The notes beneath the pieces are model-generated. The model was given only the letters and a program-made list of their open reading frames with translations, made no database searches and had not been told where the DNA came from. Source: Roseobacter sinensis (lineage in GTDB: Bacteria > Pseudomonadota > Alphaproteobacteria > Rhodobacterales > Rhodobacteraceae). From it: a stretch of DNA of 64,000 nucleotides. Shown piece by piece: positions 16,486 to 23,648 of the stretch. A program made the position numbers and the translations under genes. The DNA lies in assembly GCF_025755255.1 (NCBI RefSeq), contig NZ_JALIEB010000001.1:1-64000 (forward strand), written 5' to 3'. Position 1 is the stretch's first letter; every line of letters starts with the position of its first letter.

Positions 16486-17085
16486 ATGAGCGACGCAGAG
16501 ACCCACAAGGAAGAAATGAAAAAGGTGCAGGCCAAGCACCGCGCCAAGGTGGCCGAGACCGAAGACCCCGGGCGTGGCCTCGTGCTGGTGCATACCGGCA
16601 AGGGCAAGGGCAAATCCTCCAGCGCCTTCGGCGTGGTGATCCGCGCGCTCGGCTGGAAGCAAAAGGTCGGCGTGGTCCAGTTCATCAAGGGCAAGTGGAT
16701 CACGGGCGAGAAACGCTTCTTCGACCGACTCGGCGATGTGACCTGGCACACCATGGGCGAAGGTTTCACCTGGGACACACAGGACCGCGACCGCGACATC
16801 GCCGCCGCCGAGGCCGCCTTCGCCAAAGGCGTCGAGATGATGCAGAGCGGCGATTATGACCTTGTGGTGCTCGACGAGATCAACATCGCGCTGCGCTATG
16901 ACTACCTCGACATCCATGCGGTGATCGACAGCCTGAAGGCCCGCGACGACCGCACCGGGGTGATCCTCACGGGCCGCGATGCCAAGCCCGAGCTGATGGA
17001 CTACGCCGATCTCGTGACCGAGATGACCGAGGTCAAGCACCCCTACCAATCCGGCATCAAGGCCCAGCGCGGAGTGGATTTTTAG
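16486..17085 (+). CDS. cobO: cob(I)yrinic acid a,c-diamide adenosyltransferase
   Basis: CobO (199 aa) attaches the 5'-deoxyadenosyl group to the corrin cobalt in B12 synthesis or salvage. It has a P-loop HTGKGKGKSSSAFG (about 36-50), VQFIKGKW, and the Walker B-like VVLDEINIALRYDYL. An AGGGGAGC box decides the ATG at 16486. It sits alone, not in a cobalamin cluster, which is common for salvage or scattered B12 genes. No cobalamin riboswitch is visible upstream. Confidence 0.96.
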   Translation: MSDAETHKEEMKKVQAKHRAKVAETEDPGRGLVLVHTGKGKGKSSSAFGVVIRALGWKQKVGVVQFIKGKWITGEKRFFDRLGDVTWHTMGEGFTWDTQDRDRDIAAAEAAFAKGVEMMQSGDYDLVVLDEINIALRYDYLDIHAVIDSLKARDDRTGVILTGRDAKPELMDYADLVTEMTEVKHPYQSGIKAQRGVDF

Positions 17086-17125
17086 AGCCTGCGGATCATC
17101 TTGCGCCTCAAAGAGAGGTCCTGCG

Positions 17126-17737
17126 ATGCCGAAAAACCGCGATGGCCGCCCCGCGATCGCCAGCATCCCCACCGGTGCCGAGCTGCGCCGCTGGTACTGG
17201 CTAAAGTCCGAGCTGGAGGCGCAGGCGAAAGCGGTTGGCGTGCGGGCCACGGGCGGCAAGTTCGCCATCCTCGACCGCCTCGCGCATCACCTCGACACAG
17301 GCGAGACCCAATGGCCTGGAGATGTCCGCAGCCAACCCCGCTCCAAATTCGACTGGCACAGCGCCGAGCTGACGCCGGAGACCGTGATCACCGACAGCTA
17401 TCGCAACAGCCAGAACGTCCGGCGGTTCTTCAAGGCGCATGCAGGCGAAGGCTTCAAATTCAACATCGCCTTCATGGCCTGGATGAAGGCCAACGCGGGC
17501 AAGACGCTGGCGGATGCAGTTGCCGAATACCACCGGCTCAAGGCTGAAGAGGTCAAACCCGGCTTTCAAAGCAAGATCGCGGATCACAACCAGTTCAACC
17601 AGTACACGCGTGATTTTCTCGCCGACAATCCGGGTCGCGGGATGGACGACGTGCGCAAGTACTGGGCGCTCAAGCGCGAGACGCCCTCCGAAGACGGGCG
17701 CCACGTCTACCACTCCTCCGACCTCGACCTCGGCTAG
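17126..17737 (+). CDS. SAP-like/DUF6434 domain protein
   Basis: A protein of 203 aa. The N-terminal part (about 14-58) resembles a SAP helix-turn-helix (TGAELRRWYWLKSELEAQAK and FAILDRLAHHLD). The middle (about 70-130) matches DUF6434, with FDWHSAELTPETVITDSYRN and NVRRFFKAHAGEGFKFNI. The C-terminal part is polar. SAP motifs often contact nucleic acids, so binding to DNA or RNA is possible, but no activity is known to me. GAGAGGTC precedes the ATG. It follows cobO by 40 bases on the same strand. Confidence 0.8.
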   Translation: MPKNRDGRPAIASIPTGAELRRWYWLKSELEAQAKAVGVRATGGKFAILDRLAHHLDTGETQWPGDVRSQPRSKFDWHSAELTPETVITDSYRNSQNVRRFFKAHAGEGFKFNIAFMAWMKANAGKTLADAVAEYHRLKAEEVKPGFQSKIADHNQFNQYTRDFLADNPGRGMDDVRKYWALKRETPSEDGRHVYHSSDLDLG

Positions 17738-17785
17738 GGCGGCGTCCAGAAAAAGCTAGGACGCTTCCACTCAAGCACAGAGGTC

Positions 17786-17857
17786 AGCCCCCGACCCTGG
17801 GTGGGGGTGAAGCCCCCTCCCGTGGGGAGGGTCGGGGGCTGGCCGGCGGTGCCGGCC
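17786..17857. repeat. two adjacent strong hairpins
   Basis: AGCCCCCGACCCT (17786-17798) pairs perfectly with AGGGTCGGGGGCT (17828-17840), and the intervening bases can pair further (GGGGG with CCCCC). Immediately after, GGCCGGC-GGT-GCCGGCC forms a second hairpin (17841-17857). No T-run follows. The structures may be a terminator or a REP-like element. Confidence 0.6.
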
Positions 17858-17971
17858 GGGCGTGAGGTTTGATGCCGCGGCTCAGATTTCCTCGGCCGCA
17901 CGATCACCGCACGCGCGGGTCGTCCTCTGTTCAGAAAGCTGGGCTCAGGCGCCAAAAAACCGCCCCAACAC

Positions 17972-17995
17972 CGATATCACACCGACGTGATATCG
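17972..17995. promoter_or_regulatory. palindrome CGATATCAC-N6-GTGATATCG
   Basis: Two perfect 9-base arms flank ACCGAC. The shape fits a dimeric regulator binding site better than a terminator, since the arms are AT-balanced and there is no T-run. It lies between two gene 3' ends, so its target is unclear. Confidence 0.4.
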
Positions 17996-18119
17996 ACGTT
18001 GAGAAATCGCCCCTTATCAGGCGTTTAGCCGCAACAAACGGCAAGCGGCTGTCCCCGCCGGGACAACCGTTGCACGTACGGTCCCTCAAGCCCCCGGCAA
18101 GGCTTTGGGGCGCGGGGCC

Positions 18120-19688
18120 TCAGAGGCGCGTGCCCTGCGGGTCGAGCGTCACGGAGTAAAGCTCGGTATCCGCCCGATCCATCAGCCGCACGGTCATCTG
18201 TTGCGTTTGCGCGTCGATGTCGACCAACCCAAAGAACTGCAAGCCAGCGGAGGGCGGCAGGTTGACGCCCTGCTCCTCCGTCGGAGCTTTGGCGTATTTC
18301 ACCTCGGCGCCAAAGGTCATGTCCATCGCATTCGGCCCGAAGGTGCCTGCGTGCAGCGGGCCCGACACGAACTCCCAGAAGGGCTCGAAATCCTGAAACT
18401 GCGCGTTGTCGGGGTTGTAGTAGTGCGCCGCGGTGTAATGCACATCGGCCGTGAACCAGACGGTGTTGTCGATGCGCGCGTTCTTGATGAACCGCAAAAG
18501 CTCCGCGACCTCGACCTCGCGCCCCATGGCCGGGCCGCTCACGCCGTCCGCGATCCCTTCAGAGCCCGACTGTTCACGGAAATTGTCCCAGACAATGAGG
18601 CCAATGGGCTGATCCGAGGCGATCACCTTCCAGGTCGCCTGGCTGTTGGCCAACTCGCGCTTGAGCCAGGCCATCTGCTCGGCCCCCAGCACGCGCTGCT
18701 CATCCGTCAGTTCGGCGGTCATCTCAGCCGTGTTCGGCCCGCGATAGCTGCGCAGATCAAGGAAGAACACATCCAGCATCGGGCCGTAGTTGATCTTGCG
18801 ATAGACCCGGTTCGGCTCCTCCGGAGTGATGCGCAGCGGCGTCATCTCGTGGAACGCCCGCGTCGCCCGCGCCTGCAACAGGTGCACCGACTTCTCGGTG
18901 TAGCGGTCATCGGCCATCATATCCTTGCTGTCGGACCAGTTGTTCACGACCTCGTGGTCGTCCCATTGCATGAAGGTGGGCACGCTCGCGTTCATGGCCC
19001 GTACATGCTCGTCCAGCAGGTTGTACTTCCACTGGGCACGGAACTCATCGAGCGTTTCCGCCACCTTACGCTTCTCGTCCGGCAGCAGAACGTTGCGCCA
19101 GATCACCTCGCCATCTTTCTCAACCTCATCCTCCATTGGACCGTCGGCGTAGACCGTGTCGCCCGAATGGATGAAGAAATCCGGCTGATGCTGGGCCATG
19201 GTCGCGTAGGTCGCCATGCCGGTCTCGTCGATACCCCAGCCCTGCCCGGCTGTATCGCCGGACCAGGCAAAGCGGATGTTCCGTCGTGCGGTTGGCGCCG
19301 TACGGAAGCGCCCGACAAGGGGGGCCGAGGTGGCGTTCACATCGCTCAGATCAGCAGCGGTAAAGCGGTAGAAGATATCCTGATCCGACGGCAGGTCGGA
19401 CACCAGACGTTTGATCGCCAGGTCCCCCGACGGGATCGCATCCATCGGCGCGAGGCGGCGCGCATTGGCAAAGCTCTCGGTGGTCGAGACCTCCATCTGG
19501 ATGCGCGCCGGACGGTCCACGCGCGTCCAGATCATGCCCGAAGAGGTATCCACATCCCCCGACTGCACCCCATGGGTGAAGACAGGGCGCGCGCTTGCAC
19601 GGCTGAGGCTGGGCATGGCGAGGCTGGCGGCAAAGGCGGTCGAGCCGGCCAGAACGGCACGGCGGGTGGGACGGATGAGCTGTGTCAC
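18120..19688 (-). CDS. phoD: PhoD-like alkaline phosphatase
   Basis: A secreted phosphodiesterase/phosphatase of the PhoD family (522 aa), which frees phosphate from organic esters. The N terminus has a twin-arginine-like signal (RPTRRAVLAGSTAFAASLA). A PhoD N-terminal beta domain (about 33-130) is followed by the metallophosphatase domain, with FAWSGDTAGQGWG, HSGDTVYADGP, MQWDDHEVVNNWSD and WFTADVHYTAAHYY carrying metal ligands. The start is GTG at 19688 behind GGAGATCTCTC. PhoD genes are often phosphate-regulated. Upstream I find only one half of a Pho-box-like sequence (TGTCAT), so that is unproven. Confidence 0.93.
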   Translation of the reverse strand: MTQLIRPTRRAVLAGSTAFAASLAMPSLSRASARPVFTHGVQSGDVDTSSGMIWTRVDRPARIQMEVSTTESFANARRLAPMDAIPSGDLAIKRLVSDLPSDQDIFYRFTAADLSDVNATSAPLVGRFRTAPTARRNIRFAWSGDTAGQGWGIDETGMATYATMAQHQPDFFIHSGDTVYADGPMEDEVEKDGEVIWRNVLLPDEKRKVAETLDEFRAQWKYNLLDEHVRAMNASVPTFMQWDDHEVVNNWSDSKDMMADDRYTEKSVHLLQARATRAFHEMTPLRITPEEPNRVYRKINYGPMLDVFFLDLRSYRGPNTAEMTAELTDEQRVLGAEQMAWLKRELANSQATWKVIASDQPIGLIVWDNFREQSGSEGIADGVSGPAMGREVEVAELLRFIKNARIDNTVWFTADVHYTAAHYYNPDNAQFQDFEPFWEFVSGPLHAGTFGPNAMDMTFGAEVKYAKAPTEEQGVNLPPSAGLQFFGLVDIDAQTQQMTVRLMDRADTELYSVTLDPQGTRL

Positions 19689-19794
19689 GAGAGATCTCCA
19701 TTTGGCGGTTGGCTACTGCGCGATAGGACCCTCAGAACGTAACGCTCAAGGTACACACGTGTAACGGGAAGATCAAAGATTCATGACACCAGGT

Positions 19795-20136
19795 TCAGTT
19801 CTTGTGGCAGGCTGAGGCTTCGACCACCAGGCCGTCCGGACCAAACCGAAGCGTTTCCGCTGCCAGCACATCGCGTTGATTGCGATAGAGACTCACCACC
19901 ATTCCGTGACCGCGCAGCACATCGACCACGATGAACGACAGGTCAGGCTGCTGCGCCAGTGCCTTCGCCCAGTAGTCGCGTAGCGCCGCGCGGCCATGTA
20001 TCTCGCCCCGACCGGTCAGCCGCATCGCCTTTTGCGACCGAAAGACCACATCCGCGCTGTAATGCGCGAGTATGCGGTCCAGATCATGGGCGTTCCAGGC
20101 GGCTTCCCAGTCTTCGGCGAAAGCGGTGTAGTCCAA
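19795..20136 (-). CDS. NTF2-like (SnoaL-type) protein
   Basis: A small single-domain protein (113 aa) with the cone-shaped NTF2 fold. Recognisable parts are WEAAWNAHDLDRILAHYSADVVFRS and LRDYWAKALAQQPDLSF. Members include enzymes, isomerases and binding proteins, so the function is open. The start appears to be TTG at 20136, with GAGG just upstream overlapping the ilvE stop region; no ATG occurs early. It follows ilvE by 4 bases and is probably co-transcribed with it. Confidence 0.78.
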   Translation of the reverse strand: MDYTAFAEDWEAAWNAHDLDRILAHYSADVVFRSQKAMRLTGRGEIHGRAALRDYWAKALAQQPDLSFIVVDVLRGHGMVVSLYRNQRDVLAAETLRFGPDGLVVEASACHKN

Positions 20137-20140
20137 CGCC

Positions 20141-21010
20141 TCAGCTGCGCACGAGCTTTTCGTAGTCTTCGGCGACGGCGCGCGTCATGGCGCCCACCTC
20201 GAAGGTGTAGTCGCCAATCTGACCCACCGGCGTGACCTCGGCGGCGGTGCCAGTCAGCCAGCACTGCTCGAACCCTTCCAGCTCTTCAGGCATAATCACC
20301 CGCTCATGCACCTTGATCTGTCGGTCCTTCAGCATGCCGATCACGGTCTGCCGCGTCAGCCCGTTCAGGAAGCTGTCCGGGTCGGGCGTATGCACTTCTC
20401 CGTCCTTCACGAAGAAGACATTCGCGCTCGTCGCCTCGGCCACATAGCCGCGATAGTCCATGAAGAGCGCGTCCGAGCAGCCCTTTGCCTCGGCGGCGTG
20501 CTTCGAAGTGGTGCAGATCATGTAGAGCCCGGCGGCCTTGGCATGGACCGGAATTGTCTCCGGGCTGGGGCGCTTCCACTTCGCAATGTCGAGCTTGGCC
20601 CCCTTGGACTTCGCATCGCCATAGTAGCTGCCCCACTCCCAGGCGGCGATGGCCAGATGCACCGGGTTGCGCGCAGCGGCAACACCCATGTCCTCGCCCG
20701 CACCGCGCCAGGCCACCGCGCGCACATAGGCATCGGTGAAGCCATTTGCGGTCAGCACCTGCTGTTTGGCCGCCTCAATCTCGTCAACGGTATAGGGGAT
20801 CTCGAAGTCCAGCTCGCTTGCGGAGAAGTGCAACCGCTCGGAATGCTTTCGGCTGAGGAAGATCTTGCCGTTGTAGGCGCGCTCCCCTTCGAAGACCGAA
20901 GAGGCATAGTGCATAGCGTGCGTCAGAATGTGGACATTCGCCGCGCGCCAGTCGACCATCTGGCCGTCCATCCAAATTTTCCCGTCGCGATCGTCGTAAG
21001 CGCCTGCCAT
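20141..21010 (-). CDS. ilvE: branched-chain amino acid aminotransferase
   Basis: IlvE (289 aa) catalyses the final transamination to valine, leucine and isoleucine and the reverse step in catabolism. It is a fold-type IV PLP enzyme, with the PLP Lys in IPVHAKAAGLYM (Lys158) and conserved SSVFEGERAYNG and LTRQTVIGML. I start at ATG 21010 (MAGAYDDRDGKIWMDG), which matches relatives; the ATG at 21025 adds five residues. It is divergent from petP, with repeated TTGCGCAA motifs in between. Confidence 0.95.
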   Translation of the reverse strand: MAGAYDDRDGKIWMDGQMVDWRAANVHILTHAMHYASSVFEGERAYNGKIFLSRKHSERLHFSASELDFEIPYTVDEIEAAKQQVLTANGFTDAYVRAVAWRGAGEDMGVAAARNPVHLAIAAWEWGSYYGDAKSKGAKLDIAKWKRPSPETIPVHAKAAGLYMICTTSKHAAEAKGCSDALFMDYRGYVAEATSANVFFVKDGEVHTPDPDSFLNGLTRQTVIGMLKDRQIKVHERVIMPEELEGFEQCWLTGTAAEVTPVGQIGDYTFEVGAMTRAVAEDYEKLVRS

Positions 21011-21045
21011 TGTCTGTCCTTCCACGCTTGGCCAATAGATTTCCG

Positions 21046-21091
21046 AATATTGCGCAAAATATGGCCGACATGGACATAATATTGCGCAAAA
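21046..21091. promoter_or_regulatory. direct repeat AATATTGCGCAAAA, twice
   Basis: The 14-base sequence AATATTGCGCAAAA occurs at 21046-21059 and 21078-21091, 32 bases apart, about three helix turns. Each copy contains the perfect palindrome TTGCGCAA. Both lie within 85 bases of the ilvE start. A related TATGCTGCGCATA palindrome occurs at 21140-21152. They look like regulator sites shared by ilvE and petP. Confidence 0.55.
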
Positions 21092-21116
21092 GATGCGATT
21101 CGATAGCCCTTAAGCC

Positions 21117-21145
21117 TTGGAATGTCAACAACACTGACATATGCT
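21117..21145 (+). promoter_or_regulatory. petP promoter enclosing a palindrome
   Basis: TTGGAA (21117-21122), 17 bases, TATGCT (21140-21145) form a plausible sigma-70 promoter, 35 bases before the petP start. ATGTCA-N7-TGACAT (21122-21140) fills the spacer, a position suited to repression, perhaps by PetP itself. Confidence 0.45.
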
Positions 21146-21180
21146 GCGCATAAAGGACCAGGGACGGTTTGAGGCACGTA

Positions 21181-21693
21181 ATGGCGGACGGGCGCAGTTC
21201 TTCGGCGCAAAGCGGTGAAAACCTTCTGTTTTTGACCGACGAGCAATTGCGCCAGGGCATTGAGGCGATGTTTTTCGCCTACCGTGGCTTTACGGCCGAT
21301 CCTGATCGCATCCTCTCCGACATGGCTTACGGGCGGGCGCACCACCGCGCGGTGCATTTCATCAACCGCGCGCCCGGCACCACCGTCAACAATCTCCTGA
21401 ACATCCTCGGGGTCACAAAACAATCGCTGAACCGTGTCTTGCGCACGCTGATCGAGGATGGTCTGGTCGAGAGCAGGATCGGAAAGGCGGACAAACGCGA
21501 GCGTCACCTGTTTTTGACCGAGGCCGGACGGGCGCTGGAACAGAAGCTGTCGGACGCGCAGCGCGCGCGGATGCGGATGGCGTTCCGCGACGCGGGCCCT
21601 GAAGCCGTGGCTGGATTCCGAACCGTGCTGGAGGCGATGATGGATCGGGAAATGCGCTCTGCTTATTCGCGGCTGAAGGACAGTGGTACATGA
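21181..21693 (+). CDS. petP: MarR family regulator PetP
   Basis: A winged-helix MarR protein (170 aa). The DNA-binding part is TTVNNLLNILGVTKQSLNRV followed by the wing VESRIGKADKRERHLFLT. The gene order MarR then OmpR-type response regulator, with a 4-base ATGA overlap, matches the petP-petR pair of Rhodobacter capsulatus, where the partner is required for normal growth. Gene naming is therefore by family and order. ATG 21181 follows TTGAGGCACGTA. Unlike in R. capsulatus the pair is 14 kb from petABC. Confidence 0.82.
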   Translation: MADGRSSSAQSGENLLFLTDEQLRQGIEAMFFAYRGFTADPDRILSDMAYGRAHHRAVHFINRAPGTTVNNLLNILGVTKQSLNRVLRTLIEDGLVESRIGKADKRERHLFLTEAGRALEQKLSDAQRARMRMAFRDAGPEAVAGFRTVLEAMMDREMRSAYSRLKDSGT

Positions 21694-22391
21694 GTGAAAT
21701 GGACGCCCACCTGCTGATCGTCGATGACGATGAACGGATCAGGACGTTGTTGCAGAAATTCCTGATGCGCAACGGGTTTCTCGTCACCGCAGCGCGCGAC
21801 GCGGCCCACGCCCGGCGCATTCTGTCGGGGCTGGATTTCGATCTGATCGTGCTCGACGTGATGATGCCGGGGGAAGATGGTCTGTCGCTGACGAAGGCGC
21901 TGCGCGAGGACCGTAGCGTCCCGATCCTGCTGCTGACCGCGAAGGGCGAGACCGGCAACCGCATCGAGGGGCTGGAAGCCGGTGCCGACGACTACCTTGC
22001 CAAACCTTTTGAGCCGAAGGAGTTGCTGCTGCGCATCAACGCGATCCTGCGCCGTATGCCTGAGGCGCCCGCCGATCAGACCGCGCCCAAGGTGCTGAGC
22101 CTCGGCGGCATCCGCTACGATATGGAACGCGGCGAGATGTGGCAGGGCGAGGAATTGATCCGCCTGACCGCGACCGAGATGCAGCTGATGAAGATTTTCT
22201 CGGCCAGCTGCAACGAGCCGATCAGCCGCGCCAAGCTGGTCGAGGAGCTCGGCCGCGACCGTGGGCAGGCACAAGAGCGGGCTGTCGACGTCCAGATCAC
22301 ACGCCTGCGCCGGAAGATCGAAGAAGACCCCAAGCAGCCGCGCTATCTTCAAACGGTGCGCGGGGCCGGCTACATGCTTGCGCCGGAGTAG
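21690..22391 (+). CDS. petR: OmpR-type response regulator PetR
   Basis: A two-domain response regulator (233 aa). The receiver has acidic residues at 12-14, phosphorylation Asp56 in IVLDVMMPG, Thr83 and Lys105. The winged-helix output domain (about 135-230) ends in RYLQTVRGAGYMLAPE. No histidine kinase is adjacent: the partner gene is a MarR regulator instead, so its phosphate source is unknown. The stop codon forms the first bases of a perfect 21-bp inverted repeat. Confidence 0.88.
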   Translation: MSEMDAHLLIVDDDERIRTLLQKFLMRNGFLVTAARDAAHARRILSGLDFDLIVLDVMMPGEDGLSLTKALREDRSVPILLLTAKGETGNRIEGLEAGADDYLAKPFEPKELLLRINAILRRMPEAPADQTAPKVLSLGGIRYDMERGEMWQGEELIRLTATEMQLMKIFSASCNEPISRAKLVEELGRDRGQAQERAVDVQITRLRRKIEEDPKQPRYLQTVRGAGYMLAPE

Positions 22392-22434
22392 CCCGACCGG
22401 GCCGGTGGGCCAAGGCCCACCGGCCCGGTCGGGC
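22391..22434. repeat. perfect 21-bp inverted repeat, 2-base centre
   Basis: The arm 22391-22411 (starting GCCCGACCGGGCC) is the exact reverse complement of 22414-22434, separated only by AA. In RNA it would form an extremely stable hairpin right after the petR stop codon. No T-run follows. It may shield the petPR mRNA or slow transcription. Confidence 0.75.
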
Positions 22435-22523
22435 GCGCCACCGCACAAACGTCGCGCAAGCCGGTCTGGCGCCCTGCCCGGAAACGCTCTAGAACGGGTC
22501 CGAAACAAGGACAGCGAGCCCGT

Positions 22524-22766
22524 ATGACCGACACCCCCGTAGACGAGATGAGTTTCGAGCAAGCCATGGCCGAGCTTGAGAAAGTGCTGGGGCAGCTGGA
22601 ACGCGGCGACGTGGCCTTGGATGAGAGCATCGCGCTCTACGAGCGGGGTGCAGCACTAAAGGCCCGCTGCGAGACCAAGTTGAAGGAAGCCGAGGAAAAG
22701 GTTGCGGCCATCACGCTCGACGGGGATGGCGCGCCCACCGGGACAAAACCGGTCGAAGGGCTCTGA
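22524..22766 (+). CDS. xseB: exodeoxyribonuclease VII small subunit
   Basis: XseB (80 aa) is the small helical subunit that joins XseA to make exonuclease VII, which degrades single-stranded DNA. The family pattern is FEQAMAELEKVLGQLERGDVALDESIALYERG, a helical hairpin. Length is typical. It precedes ispA by three bases, an order common in Gram-negative bacteria (xseB-ispA-dxs). Confidence 0.95.
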   Translation: MTDTPVDEMSFEQAMAELEKVLGQLERGDVALDESIALYERGAALKARCETKLKEAEEKVAAITLDGDGAPTGTKPVEGL

Positions 22767-22769
22767 GCC

Positions 22770-23639
22770 ATGTTTTCCGACCGTCTGGGCGCTACGGCCC
22801 GGGCCATTCAAGCGCACTTCGATCTCATCTTGGGGAAGCTCGACGATCTGCCCGTGGTTCATGCGATGCGGCATGCGACCAACGGCGGCAAGCGGTTGCG
22901 CGGCTTTCTCGTGATGGAAGGTGCGCGGCTGCACGGTGTCGCGCCAGAGCGGGCCATCTGGCCTGCCACGGCCATCGAGGCCCTGCATGCTTACTCGTTG
23001 GTACATGATGATCTGCCCTGCATGGATAACGACGACATGCGGCGCGGGCAGCCCACGGTCCACCGCAAATGGGACGAGGCGACCGCAGTGCTTGCCGGAG
23101 ATGCGCTGCAGACACTCGCCTTCGAACTTGTCACCTGCCCCGAGGCAAGTCCCGAGCCGTGGGTGCGCGCTGATCTTGCCCTGCGCCTCGCCCAAGCCAG
23201 CGGGGCGCAGGGCATGGTCTTGGGCCAAGCGCTCGACATCGCGGCGGAAACTGCCGAACGCCCGCTGTCGCTCGATGACATCGCCCGCCTGCAGCAGGGA
23301 AAGACCGGCGCGCTGATCGAATGGGCCGCGACCGCGGGTGCCGTTCTCGGCCAGAGCGATCCCGCGCCGCTACAGCGATACGCGCGCGCCCTCGGCCTTG
23401 CCTTCCAGATCGCCGACGACCTGCTGGACGTCACCGGCGACAGCGCTATGGTTGGCAAAGCCGTCGGCAAGGACGCTCATGCGGGCAAGGCCACCTTCGT
23501 GTCCCTTCTCGGGCTCGAGGCCGCTCAGCACCGCGCGGCAGGGCTGGTCGAGGAGGCCTGCGACAGCCTGGCCGGTTACGGCGCCGAGGCGGAGACGCTA
23601 AAAGAAGCCGCGCGTTTCGTTGTGACGCGCGCGCATTGA
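22770..23639 (+). CDS. ispA: farnesyl/geranyl diphosphate synthase
   Basis: A trans-prenyl diphosphate synthase (289 aa) that builds C10/C15 isoprenoid chains from IPP and DMAPP. The first aspartate-rich motif is DDLPCMDND (from Asp80) and the second DDLLD (Asp216-Asp220). The chain-length region before the first motif has AYSLVHDD with an aromatic residue, as in short-chain synthases. It lies between xseB and dxs in one operon, linking precursor supply and use. Confidence 0.94.
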   Translation: MFSDRLGATARAIQAHFDLILGKLDDLPVVHAMRHATNGGKRLRGFLVMEGARLHGVAPERAIWPATAIEALHAYSLVHDDLPCMDNDDMRRGQPTVHRKWDEATAVLAGDALQTLAFELVTCPEASPEPWVRADLALRLAQASGAQGMVLGQALDIAAETAERPLSLDDIARLQQGKTGALIEWAATAGAVLGQSDPAPLQRYARALGLAFQIADDLLDVTGDSAMVGKAVGKDAHAGKATFVSLLGLEAAQHRAAGLVEEACDSLAGYGAEAETLKEAARFVVTRAH

Positions 23640-23648
23640 GAGGAGCCC

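Larger units (their letters stand above)
17738..18119. other. structured intergenic region
   Basis: This 382-base gap between two convergent genes holds no gene I can support. It contains two large hairpins at 17786-17857 and a clean palindrome at 17972-17995, listed separately. Near 18050 GTCCC-CGCC-GGGAC forms a further small hairpin. Some of these may end transcription of the DUF6434 gene and, from the other side, phoD. Confidence 0.6.

Noticed and set aside
19689-19794. possible Pho box upstream of phoD
   Set aside because: Only one half-site (TGTCAT on the minus strand) is visible, without a second copy at the proper spacing.
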